Source: Zoroaster sp. YZ-2022 (Eukaryota; Echinodermata; Asteroidea; Forcipulatida; Zoroasteridae). From it: a DNA stretch of 64,000 nucleotides. Below are positions 1-45,400 of the stretch, piece by piece. The stretch's first letter is position 1. Each line of letters starts with the position of its first letter. The position numbers and the translations under genes were made by a program. The stretch is from positions 86,630,288 through 86,694,287 of the forward strand of contig CM055816.1 in assembly GCA_029582265.1 (NCBI GenBank), read 5' to 3'. The notes under the pieces were generated by a model that saw only the letters and a list, made by a program, of their open reading frames with translations, had not been told where the DNA came from and searched no databases.

Positions 1-1153
1 ACGGAACCCCTAAAGGGACAGGTAAATAAAAAATAGGACAAGTAAAAAAAAGAAATGTATATCGTTCCCTCAAAATAATATTTCATTCCCTCGAATTGTT
101 ATTTCGTTCTCTCGAAATCATTTTGTTATTCGAGGTAACGAAATAAAGTATTTCAAGGTAACGAAATCATTTCGTTCCCTCGAAATCATTTCGTTACCTC
201 GAATTAATATTTCGTTACTTCGAAATAATTTAGCTGGTACGGAGCCCTTGATATGCCATTTGATACAAATTATCTTTTATTATACAAATGAAATTTTATT
301 GAGTAGGAAATGCATGCTGGAAGTACAGTAGGACAAAGATTTGTGGTACTACCATCATCTCTTAAGAGAGCTAGTACCGGCACGGTTCTGAGAAGAACTG
401 GTGGTAAGATAACTTTCGATCAATATTTACTCTGAACGCCTTCAGGAGAGTGCCGGACTCTAGATGTTATGCTGTTCCCACATGCAGAGTCCGGCATAAT
501 TCTGCAGACAATCAGAGTATACCGATTTGAAGCGTTTAGTTATTTCACCAGCGGTTTTTCTGAAAAATATCTAAAGATATCCAAAGAGTTTTTGGCATGG
601 TGCTCTTGCAAACCTTACTCCTAACTTTTAATGGTTAACTGAATTGTTTTAGACACATTTTAGACAACCTTATAATACTTCAGTTTGCGAGGTTCAAATA
701 AAATGTTATAAATATAATGTTAGTAATAGATGTTTTCAAAGAATGACAAGTTTATATGCCTATGAAAAAAATACTTTAAAAAGTGCATATTTTTCGTTTA
801 ATTTGAAAAATATTTTAAAAAATTCACTTATTATATAAACACGTTTATCTAGTCATATTCTTGTTTGAGATATTTGTTGTAAATTGCTCATGATAAATCA
901 AATGGCATATCAAGGGCTCCGTACCAGCTAAATTATTTTGAGGTAACGAAATATTAATTCATGGTAACGAAATGATTTCGAGGGGACGAAATGCTTTATT
1001 TCGTTCCCTCTAAATACTTGATTTCGTTTGAACGAAATAATATTTCGAGGTAACAAAATGATTTTGAGGGAATGAAATGATATTTCGAGGGAACGAAATA
1101 CATTTTTTTACCTGTCCTATTTTTTTCTTTACCTGTCCCTTTAGGGGCTCTGT
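1..1153. repeat. Foldback element with about 250-bp terminal inverted repeats
   Basis: The left arm (1-265) and right arm (about 890-1153) are inverted copies: CCCCTAAAGGGACAGGTAAA at the left end is mirrored by the right-hand end. Both arms contain a run of short units of the form (g/c)gaggtaacgaaat. The loop (roughly 300-880) contains a degenerate copy of the hammerhead-like repeat described below. The left end touches the window edge, so a few bases may be missing. Confidence 0.8.
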
Positions 1154-1390
1154 ACTATCGCCCGAACTACTATTGTACAGCCGATAGGGGTACTAGTGTA
1201 TATGGGTGATGGCGGTTCGTATTGAGGATCGTGTATCAAATATACAACAGCAAATAACAACAATGGAAAACATGATTTTAAACACTTTGTAAAGTTCAAG
1301 CTTAATGTCCAAACAAAAGTAGAAGCATTTAAAAAATATTCAAAGTATTCAAGACGACCGTGTCTGTTGTTGTACATTTGTTTATCAACA

Positions 1391-1750
1391 TGGGGTGTCG
1401 TGGCCGAGCGGTCTAGCTTACCGGATTCAAGTTCTGGTGTTAGCAACATAATGTGGGTTCGAATCACGGCCGTGACACTTGTGTCCTTGAGCAAGACACT
1501 TAATCATAATTGCTTCTCTCCACCCAGGGGTTAAATGGGTACCTGTGAAGGCAGAGTTGGTTTGCTCTATATGCGCTAGAAATGGCAGCAATTGAGTTGT
1601 ATACTCCCCAGGGAGCTGAGATGGTTTTAGGAATGATTTATGAGCCTTATGAGCCTTATGAGCAGGGATAATAATATAATGCGCCTTGAGCACCACTTAG
1701 TTGGTGGATACGTGCGCTATATAAATCCACACATTATTATTATTATTATT
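1391..1750 (+). mobile_element. tRNA-derived SINE, full length
   Basis: It begins with a tRNA(Leu/Ser)-like head (GTGGCCGAGCGGTCTAG is the A box region, GGTTCGAATC the B box), then a body (TTGAGCAAGACACTT, GGGTACCTGTGA, ACTCCCCAGGGAGCTGAG) and ends GCGCTATATAAATCC followed by (ATT)n. It lies in gene A intron 14. A 3'-end fragment of the same family follows at about 1890-1980. Confidence 0.85.
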
Positions 1751-2326
1751 ATGTATAATTCTCACTGAAGCGTTGCGACTTTGTTGTCAGATGGTGTGTT
1801 TGTTTCGACCAGCAGCTTCCATTTTCTGGTCAATGTCAAATACATTGTTTGATAAGCCCTGTATGTGCTAAAACGGCTGACATTTGTCAGCTGAGATGGT
1901 TTCAGGAACGATTTATGCGCCTGAGCACCAGTTTGATGGATACATGCACTATATATACGAACACATCATTGTTTATTATTTCATAATTATGTAATCCTAC
2001 AAGAGGAAGTGGGCGCAAGAACATGGAAGAACCTAATTTGTTTTAAATTTTATGGACCTTTATTCTCTTGACTTGACAATCCCTCTATGGTTATTAACCA
2101 CATGGTCAACTGTATTGTCGGGTCAAAGCATACAGACTTATAAGGCCTATACATGCAATTCCGATATTAATTTTAAAGATTAAACTTCTCCCAAAACAAT
2201 GGGAATTTAACATTTTACATTTATTCACATACATGTGAAATTCAAATATAAATATGTGCCAGTGTACCAAAAGTAAGTTTACTCATTTGAAATTGCGAAA
2301 GGCTCAATGTAAGTTGGTCTACTTGC

Positions 2327-35729
<33,403 letters not shown>

Positions 35730-35959
35730 CACGAAACTGCCATCCGTGCTCTGCGCTGCCTTGATGCGAACTGTACACACGCAAGGTACCATTTGAGTTC
35801 TTTTGTAAAGGATTAAGCCAAGACTGTAATTTTTTGTGGCTACAGTTAATTTCGTCATCTCCAATCACACGCCTTTCTGGAAAGAAGGGGACATCTGAGC
35901 CAATCAACGGGTGACGGGTGATTTAATAATTTAGCATATAATTATCACATATACTTTAA

Positions 35960-36042
35960 CCCTAACTCCCTAGGCATTGTATTAAAACAATAAAAAATCC
36001 TTCAAAATCCTCCAACTGGCTTTGTTGTCTAGGGAGTTAGGG
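35960..36042. mobile_element. Minimal TTAA-flanked element
   Basis: 83 bp; ends CCCTAACTCCCTAGG and CTAGGGAGTTAGGG are inverted, with TTAA at 35956-35959 and 36043-36046. The ends are those of element Y. Confidence 0.75.
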
Positions 36043-36119
36043 TTAATAAAAAGTAAACGTTTGGTATAATGAAAAGCATTTTAAGGCCCCTCCCCCATTT
36101 TTAGCTATTTTATGGCTAT

Positions 36120-36395
36120 GAAATGATATCCAATTGCAGACAAAATTGTTGGATCGATTGGAATTCTGCCGTTCTGTTTGTAACGACCTTTTCACATTGG
36201 GGTATGAATGTTTGCCTGATTTGTGCGGCCTCTCTCAGCCACCATACTTTGTGTATGGGAAATTTATGTTCAAAAAAAAAAAAAAAAATTACGAATAACA
36301 AAGATTATAAATAAATAATAAAAGCGCGTCAACGCAACAATTTTTAAGCCAACCTCAGACCAGAAACCGGAGACTTTTCCGCCTAATGTATTACC
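36120..36395. repeat. Second copy of the 30741 repeat
   Basis: GGATCGATTGGAATTCTGCC, CCTCTCTCAGCCACCATAC and GACCAGAAACCGGAGACTTT in the same order as at 30741-31165, here without the foldback. Confidence 0.65.
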
Positions 36396-36931
36396 CATGT
36401 GTTTTACCATCAATTTCCAGAAATTGATGGTTACATTGGAACATTTATAATTTCCTATTAGAAAGGAATACAACAATAATATTACTTCGAAATTTCACAA
36501 AATACTCGGTTTAACCCACAATGTGCCCCCACCTCGTTTTTTTTTTATTTACTTTTTTTAATTTGTTTATTTATGTTTAAATTTTTTTATCTCCAGAACG
36601 CTTTGCAGTGGCGTAACTAGGGCCCAGTTTTCAGGGGGAATGGGGGAATGTCAAAAAGAAGAAATAATAATAAATGATCCACTCGTATGAATGTAAGAAT
36701 CTAATAAAGACCGACCCAGGCGCGTAGCCGGGGGGGGGGGGGGGGGGGGCTCCCGCGTTTTTTTTTAATAACAATTAAAACGCACATAATTATGGTAGGG
36801 TATTTGAAAAGAAAATCACACTTTGTATGCCGAGTGAGGTCAGTCCTTTTAAAAACATTTATTGGTGACGTCATCGCAACTGTGAACGCCCTCCAGAAGC
36901 AGTTTAAACTTCACTTTTTACTATAAAACAA

Positions 36932-37281
36932 TCCCTAGGCCCATTTACTTACACGCAACCTGAATCCTCCAAAATCCTTCAGTAGTAAAGCAAGCACATG
37001 ACATGTATGCACACGTGTTTCTAATCTGTGATACATGTACATGGCCAGGGACCCTCCCTGTATGCATGGATGGATCAATAAACAGTGTCCACTGACCCAA
37101 GCACTGACCTTGCAATCACTACAACAAACATGGATGTACATGTACCATGGAAAGGCAAGTATGCCTAATAACCTCAATCCTCCAAAATCCTTCACTTTAG
37201 CAAAGAGCATGTAGCATGTAACCTCAATCCTTCAAAATCCTTCACTTTTGCAAAGATGATTTTGGAGGATTTGGGAAGGTT
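36932..37281. mobile_element. Solo element Y
   Basis: Starts at tCCCTAGGCCCATTTACTT and ends GGGAAGG before TTAA (37280-37283); same orientation as the tandem units, with no X next to it. Confidence 0.7.
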
Positions 37282-38594
37282 AAAAGCAATCTCGTAATTT
37301 TAACTGGAAGTTACGATTGGAAGAATTTTAAATTACATGCAAGTCAATCAAATATTATGAGAAATCCTATTTGCTAAACCGTAAGAGTGAAAATATGATT
37401 TTAAATTGATCGAAAACAAAAAATAATTATCTAAAATTTCTCTTAGAAATACAGATAACATGACCTTTACTTCCTGTTCAAATTTGAAAAAGACGTTGTA
37501 ATGCTAATTAATGCTAATTTAGTCTCCCTATGCATATTTGTATTAACGTCATCACTGGTACCGGCTATGAATGAAGCATGTTAATTTACATAATATGCGA
37601 CACTCAATGAAGTTAGCCTAAAGACACGAATAACAGTTATTGTTTAATAACTGTAACCTTGTAAGATTAAACAAAATTAAAACAAAAAATGGGGGTTTTA
37701 AGCCATATGGTTTAGGGGTGGATCGGCTTTGAGCGCCGTCGGTGACAGACTACTGATGACTGAAGTACGAAAAAGGCACATATACACGGTTCTAGCTTCT
37801 TGAAAGTGCGATATAAGTGCATACAGTTTAATTATGCATCCAATTATTTCACAAGTCACTGTAAATTATTCATTCTTCAGTTACAAATCATCATGAGGCA
37901 TACCAAATTTTTCATGCTTTTTTTATTAAGTATCCTGGAATAATTTGAAGTATATATCCATCATCATCATCCATATGTTCTCCACCTTACTAGGTAGCCC
38001 TCCTATAGGTTTAACAATCAAAGACACTCAAAATTTGTATGTCACTCCCAACCCATTGACTTTGTGCAGTGCACTCAAATAAATGCAAGGACATGTGGCT
38101 CTGGTAGGAGGTCAAACCAAAACCACTCGACTGTAACTTATGCAGTACATACACAGCTCTGTGTGACTCTGCATATAACTTGTAAGACATACACAAGTGT
38201 GTTTGACTTTGCCACTATCTCCAGCACTCTTATACACATGTGTGAACAATTGGCAATGCAACCAAAAATACTCAAGTGACTGTCTGTGGGTGCGGTGCTT
38301 ACTGGGCCAAATTTCAGCCTGGGCATAAGAGGGTTAATCTGGTTATATTGAATGAGAAAAAGTGGCGGTCGGATACGACATTCTACCCGAAAAGATAGAG
38401 AGAGAGAAGAAAAAAATGGTGGTCGCCTGCGTAACAGCTGAACCTTGATGATGATGGCCTGACCACTAATTAATTAGGCACCAATGGGCTAACCCTCTAT
38501 CCAGTCAATGTAACAGAGATGAGTGGGGTAAACAGGTAACCGTATAAGCGGCCGGGTATACCCAGTTCAATTTCTCCATTCCCATTACCCGCCA

Positions 38595-39085
38595 GCCATT
38601 TTGTTAGCTGCAGTAGCCTATTAGCTGTATCTCAAAGGTCTTGGTTCATTGGGTCAAATCAGACCTTAGAGCTACAGACTTGTACGTAGGGAATTTGGGA
38701 CACTCATTCTTTGTACACTATTCAAAATAGACTGGTTGCACAGATTTATATGATAAGATACAGTCTGTAATATGGGCTCCAGACTACTGTCTTGGATGAC
38801 TTCCTAAATTATTCTGTCAAAAGAGGCATTTTTTGGCATTTCAAATAGATTTTGGTCGTTGTTGATATATTCAAATGATCGAGGAAGTATATAGCCTTAG
38901 GTGCATTCTGTGGGGAAGAAAGGCACCTATAATATTAGTATTTAAGGATATATTTAAAAGGAGACAAATTTCCCCCGAGTGTCTCCCAAATTTCTTATGT
39001 GAAAGTCTGTAGCTCTAAGGTCTGATTTGACCCAATGACAAGACCTTTGAGATTAGTTACTGCAGCTACCATTTTGTCAGTTTTC
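38595..39085. mobile_element. Element with about 100-bp inverted ends
   Basis: CTCAAAGGTCTTGG, GGGTCAAATCAGACCTTAG and GAGCTACAGACTT on the left are mirrored on the right (about 38985-39055). The interior has no open frame. Confidence 0.75.
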
Positions 39086-39727
39086 CTGCCGTCTATTTTG
39101 TATCTTATCAAAACTAAACTACATAACAAACATTTGTCTTCCCTACGAAGTGTGTTATTCAGCGGCTAAATGCCGAGAAAGTGAGCAAACAAATTGCTAA
39201 GGATCCACCACGCACTGTTATACCATACAGAAAGGATCTATAACTAAGCCTTATCGCTAATAGCACTGAAGCAACTGCCGCAAAGCATACATGGATACAA
39301 AAAGGGGCATCTGTTTGGCGCAGCTTTTGTGACGTCAATAATATTTTGTTTGTCCGCGCGGCACGCAGTGGCGCTGTTGCGCCCACAGACATCCCACAAT
39401 TCCTTGCAGCTGCTATTAGCGACATGACCGACACATTTCCTGGTAACATATAGCTCTACATGTAAACTATAGATTTGTCATCACACACATGAACATTTTA
39501 CTGTGAATGTTTCATATAATAAAACAACCTTACCTTATCAAGCAAAGTTGACCAGTCCTTAGATATCAATATGCCTCATTTGTTCAGATTTTGGAGGCAG
39601 AAAGTCCAATGACATGTACAAATTCGCCATCGCGATTTCAAGCATCCATTACAGTGCACATGTCAACATAATGATCATTTAAACAACAGAGGGCGCTCGC
39701 ATACCAAGAAGCATGTTTTAATTTAGA

Positions 39728-39964
39728 CTGGTCCCCTGTCTATATCCTTGATAGGATTATAGACATGTTCCAGGCGTACCACTCAAAGGATTTTATTGGA
39801 TACTTTAACGCGTTGTGCTGAAGATCTGACGTCATGTTTCGAGGCTTGCGCGCTAGCTACCAACCAAGGTCAAACTTGAGCATCGGGAAAAATATGGCGG
39901 CTGCACGGCCACGACCTGGCGTAATTCACGCGCCTCTAGCTCAAAGCGTGACGTCAGATCTTCA
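39728..39964. repeat. Repeat U, copy 1
   Basis: Contains ACTGGTCCCCTGTCTATATCC, GAAGATCTGACGTCATG, AATATGGCGGCTGCACGGCC and CGTGACGTCAGATCTTCAGG. Other copies at 57424, 57927 and 59097. Confidence 0.7.
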
Positions 39965-40464
39965 GGCGAGTTTTAATTGTTGTACCCTCTGCGCGAAGGA
40001 TCGACGTCAATATACAATAAATCACAAACTCGGATTAATATTCTTGTTATAGAATGCGATTATCATGATCAAGGTGTGTTTGTACGTGCGTATGCGTGAG
40101 TGATAAAACAAATAATGGAATTTATAATTAAATATAGTGCCTATGTCACAAGGGATCCAGTCCAGGTTGATTGAAATCCGATCGCACGAGATAGCACAAA
40201 GGGATGCGGTCCGAACATGAGATTTCAGTCTGAGTATTTCTATTTGGGACCTCATTGGGAATCCACTCAGTGCATAGACCAAGGACGGAACTGCCAAATA
40301 TAATGCCAAATATAATGTTGAAGGATTCCATTTGGAAAAATGTTTAATACTTTAGGGTTTCTGGTTGTTTTTCTTCTGTCGGGTGCGGACCTTCAGACGG
40401 TGCTATAATCACCTCGCACAGGTGTTCACATTACGCGTGTGAATATGATCGCAAATACCTTAAT

Positions 40465-40805
40465 AATAATGTGTGGACTTATATAGCGCACGTATCCACC
40501 AACTAAGTGGTGCTCAAGGCGCATTATATCATTACCCCTGCTCATAAGGCTCATAAATCATTCCTGAAACCATCTCAGCTCCCTGGGGAGTATACAGCTC
40601 AATTGCTGCCATTACAGCGCATATAGGGCTAATCAACCAATTCTGCCCTCACAGGTACCCATTTAACCCCTGGGTAAAGAGAAGCAATTATGGTTAAGTG
40701 TCTTGCTCAAGGACACAAGTGTCACGGCCGGGATTCGAACCCACATTCTGCTGCTAACACCAGAACTTGAGTCCGGTAAGCTAGACCGCTCGGCCACGAC
40801 ACTCC
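40465..40805 (-). mobile_element. tRNA-derived SINE, full length
   Basis: AATAATAATG, then the complement of the 3' end, body (CTCAGCTCCCTGGGGAGTAT) and head (GGATTCGAACCC, CCGCTCGGCCACGACACTCC). Close to the copies at 1391 and 43433. Confidence 0.88.
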
Positions 40806-42264
40806 ACCTTGTGCACTTTGCTCGCGCAATATTTTATTTTGGAAACCTTCTGAATATCCGCCATGTTTTTTGTTTTGTTTTTGTTTTTGTTTTTTGCTGA
40901 ACCTGATCTCTATCACATTTATATGTTTCTTGGAATCGATCGTCTAGGAAACCGAGTACGGTCGAACTCAACCACCTCACAAACCCGATCACCTTTCACA
41001 CCTACAATTACCACACTTGCCTTAGTGAGACACTAAATGTGCCTTAATCGCCCTTTTGTTGATGCAAGCATAACATTAAAGTTAAAATAATCCAACATCC
41101 TCCACATCGAGCATAGCTGAACATGACGTGTGACAACTTTAGAAAACAAGTATTAAAAACAGATTTTGGCCGGATCTTTGTGATTAACAGCAATTAAACT
41201 TAAATAGCGCCACCTATTGCCTAGTTATAGCACTTGATTATAAATTATTACTCTGGTCATTTGGCCACAAAAGTATAATTTACCAAACTGACTACTGTGT
41301 ATTTATATTACATGTAGGCCTATTAAATAAATATGTATGTAGAAACATGAATAAACGACTAAATTCACTTTAGCTGAGCTGTCCAGGTTGACAATAACAT
41401 TGACAAAGAATGAAAATAATGTGTGTCGGATTGTCGTCAAATTATTAACATTTCTCAGAAACGCACGCTAATTATAGCGCCCTCAAGAGCTTGAGATTAG
41501 GGATTCACACAACAGTCATGTGAGCTCTGAATCGAACACTTCCATCCCAATAGGTAAACAAACAGCTGTCGGCGCGGCTTTGGTAATAATATTCTCGCCG
41601 TTTCAACGTGAAAGCTCAACATTCACTCGGTTTACCTAATGTTATACAAATGCTCACTATATATTAACGAAACAACGTTGAAGCTCAGAGAATCCTTGTT
41701 TTGTAAAGTAAACAACTTATCGGTGTAGGCCTATATGACCGATTTTTTTTTACTTCATTGTTTTAAATAAATAATTTATTTATTATTAATTGATTTAGTT
41801 ATTTTTTATTTATTAATTTATGTTTTTTGGGGACTATTATATATTTTTTTTCTGGGGATTCATCTTCACGAACCATGGAGTGCTTAAGCCTCGCCCCCTT
41901 GTTGACATCATATTATTTGAAGCAACATACTCTGTTGACTTATCCTGACTTTTGTGAAGAACTCATTAACTCTTTTTAATCCCCTGTCTACTGTTTGTGG
42001 GTATTTACACCGTCAAAATGGTCACGTACGTAAATGGTCACGTACGTAAATGATCACAAATTTATCAATGACTCGTGCACATACAAATATTGAACAATGA
42101 CATCAGTCAGTGGCCTAAGACAACCTTCCAGTCACCTACAATCCCTGAATCATTCCAGGTATGGAATACTGTAACAATGATCTTGACGGGAAATACATGG
42201 GGCACTAGACATCCGAAGTTACTACAACTTTATGGATTTATGTAATTAGTGTCCAAAGGACTAA

Positions 42265-42270
42265 TTTATT
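42265..42270 (-). promoter_or_regulatory. Probable poly(A) signal of gene B
   Basis: AATAAA on the minus strand about 65 bp downstream of the gene B stop. Position and sequence fit; no transcript evidence. Confidence 0.45.
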
Positions 42271-42334
42271 TAAAATGTTCTGGTGAATGTATACACTTGA
42301 GAGACGTGACGCAGAAGCACAACTTCCAGCAAGG

Positions 42335-42424
42335 TTAAGTTCCTTTACACTGTGAGCAGGGCTGCTGCAGCTCTTGTTCCAACTGATTCACCCTTTCCAG
42401 TAAATCTCGATTCTCGTCGGTTTT
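42335..42424 (-). CDS. Gene B exon 17: coiled-coil C-terminus and stop
   Basis: 29 codons plus TAA: KTDENRDLLERVNQLEQEL, then QQPCSQCKGT. Leu spacing of seven (LLERVNQLEQEL) continues the coiled coil from exon 16. Acceptor tccag|AAA. The tail is much shorter than in vertebrate subunits. Confidence 0.88.
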   Translation of the reverse strand, partial: KTDENRDLLERVNQLEQELQQPCSQCKGT

Positions 42425-45400
42425 CTGGATATGAAACAAAAATCAAATTTAATGCAGAAGTCAATATAGACCCATGACATTATTATATATTCTGTGATAA
42501 TTTTTAAACTAATAATAATAATAATAAAGATTTTTAGTGCGCACATATCCACCCTGCTGGGCGCTCAAGGCGCGGAAACAAAGAAAAACATGAATTACAA
42601 ACAATATACAATGATAGCATAGGGAAAAATACATGTACATCCGCTCAGTTAATGATGGGGGCGTCCTTTGCACAAGCAGTTGCTTAGAGCCAATCATTAG
42701 TATATCGCTGGTTAGCCTGCGTGCACCAGGGAAGAATGCCCTTAACTTTAGTAACTTGATGCATTTTTACATCCAAAGGTTATTACTCTGTACGTCCCCA
42801 CTCCCCAACAAAAAATACAAACGCTTCCAATAATTATCTTACCGAAGCAGAAAATATATCGACACCACGGCACTGGCAGTATAAACACCACGGCAGTATC
42901 ACGTTTACAACATTTTAATTGGTTTAACATTTATGTAAGTTATTTTTTTTTATGTTCCAAGGTCAGAGAGAACATTTTGTTTCTTCACTTTTGATGTACT
43001 CACTTTAAAAGCCCCGTGAGAAACCATGCTTGGAAAGAGACTAGCATAAGCGCTATAAGTCTGGCCTCCTGTCGTTTTTCAAGACCTGTATGCTTTTCCC
43101 ATGATGCCTTTGACTAAATTTGTTTGTTGCAGGGGATCGCCCCACTACTTCGTCACAGTCAATAATAGGTATGTTTAAGATGAGAAACAAATACTTTTTT
43201 TTTTAAAGACCATTTGTACCTGTTTGAGCTGTTTTTTTAGTTCCATCATTTCTTTATCCTTCAGCAGATTGGCGTCTGGATTCTGACTCGTCCCAGGCTG
43301 TTGCGGTGCTATTTGGTTATGCGTTGCTTGTGTAGTAAACATGCTCTGGTCATGGTCATCTGTGGTGCGCCAAAGTGCTATAATCTGCAACAAAACACCA
43401 GGTTTATCACTTTCCATGTGAATACATAATAATAATAATAATAATGTGTGGACTTATATAGCGCACGTATCCACCAACAAGTGGTGCTCAAAGCGCATTA
43501 TATTATTACCCCTGCTCATAAGGCTCATAAGGCTCATAAATCATTCCTGAAACCATCTCAGCTCCCTGGGGAGTATACAGCTCAATTGCTGCCATTACAG
43601 CGCATATAGGGCTAATCAACCAACTGCCCTCACAGGTACCCATTTAACCCCTGGGTGGAGAGAAGCAATTATGGTTAAGTGTCTTGCTCAAGGACACAAG
43701 TGTCACGGCTGGGATTTGAACCCACATTCTGCTGCTAACACCAGAACTTGAGTCCGGTAAGCTAGACCGCTCGGCCACGACACTCTACATGGATACTAAC
43801 CATTGACTAGTCTAGCAACGGACCATGAGCAACGTCCTGAGCAATGCTGATCCCCACACACTGAACCAAGCACAGACTTGGGGGATTATATTCAACCTTT
43901 CATAAATTACTTTATTATTATTCATAATAAGCACCAATGCCGCACACAAACATTTTATCAAAGGTATATTTTAACATAAAGTGGCAAAGCGGTTATTCCG
44001 TTGGATGGTAAATGGAAAATCATTTTGGACTATAGCTATTTTGCTTTAAATAAGAAATTATTACTTTTTTCAAAGTGTCAAAATTGATCTTTATGACAAG
44101 AGGATGTGATCATTAATTGACGGTACAATTAACGATGTTGACCCCCGTTAGGCCGATAACACAATACTTTTCGAAATTTTACCTTAGGTAGAAAGATCAA
44201 ACAGTTGGTAATAGTTGTCCCGAACGTAATACATGAAGCGGTCAGAACGAAGGTGACGGTAGGTTTATCAATGTCGAGCAAGTGGACCAGAGGGGCGATG
44301 ATGATACTTGGAATAGCCACATTGTAGATCGCGATGGCTATGAACTTGGAGTCATTCAGTTGAGCCATGGTTACTTTCCTGTGAATGTGTTTTAAATAAA
44401 TTGATTCCTTTAGAGATGTACAACACGGTATATACAAAATTATAATCTTAAGAATTTACTTGATGTACGGATGGCGATGGTACCAAACAGCCTGATCAAT
44501 TATTCTGTCTGAACTTGCTACTATTTTGTTACGTCATTATTGAAGAAACATTTATTTTAAAATTTGGAATGGATCACGTGCCGTTATCCATTATCCATTA
44601 TCCATTAAAACCCTCCTATTATTGATGCACTTTAGTGGAAAGTTGCTGTAGAGGTCAAAACCACTCAACTGCCTGTTTTGACTGTTGACCCAAATGTGCA
44701 CACAGGGGCATTTTTGACTGGTTTTTACTGTCATTTTGACTACCCTGAAAAATACCTGAAAATTACCAGACAATGCTTTTACCAGTCAGAAACAGTCGAC
44801 TCATGTTGACCTGTAAATGTACTTACTACACGTAAGGTTCGACAGTGTTTGACTTTTAAGTGCACCAGATATACTTTGGGAAGTATTTCAACATTTTGAC
44901 TGATTTTGACCTTTGTAGTAGTAGGAGGGTTAGTATAAATACAAACACATTCTGAACTGTGCAACAAAATAAGCTTCAACTAAGTATGAATGCAGTTACG
45001 TATGATTTATAGAAAGTCTCTTTAGGTTCTAATAATTATCAATATATTTTAATGTATATTTTGGTCGTTAGCTAGACCAGAATGCATTACGCTAATCAGC
45101 TTGCGCATGCGCACTGTGGTATTTGCGAAGAGGTCTATGTCCTCAATTCACATAAATTAGTCTTGGCTCAAGCCGATTTAGTTGTATTTGGCAACAACAA
45201 AGAAGTATTTGGTGCAACACCGGTCAACCATAGGCGCGCTATCTCCAGTCCTGCGTTATATAATTGCTACTGTACATAGCATGTGCATCTGTTTTCTGAA
45301 ACCAAATTTTTGACTTTTTCAACGAACATCTCCCTTTAAACAATCATCCACAGCCGTTAATTACTATTATACAGAAATAAATTTAAAGAATTTATACATG

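Larger units (their letters stand above)
35730..42264. other. Intergenic spacer between genes B and A
   Basis: Contains only repeats (listed separately), a poly-G run at about 36730-36749, hAT-like end fragments (CAGTGGCGTAACTAGGG near 36608) and AT-rich sequence. I found no exon and no clear core promoter for gene A. Confidence 0.6.

Noticed and set aside
1391..1480. tRNA-Leu/Ser gene
   Set aside because: A and B boxes are present but the acceptor stem does not close and the sequence continues into a SINE body with an ATT tail; the same holds for the other SINE heads.
2311..2326. GT donor two codons downstream in gene A exon 14 (CAA|gtagac)
   Set aside because: It breaks the phase required by exon 15 as seen in gene B, and gene B has GCAGAC there.
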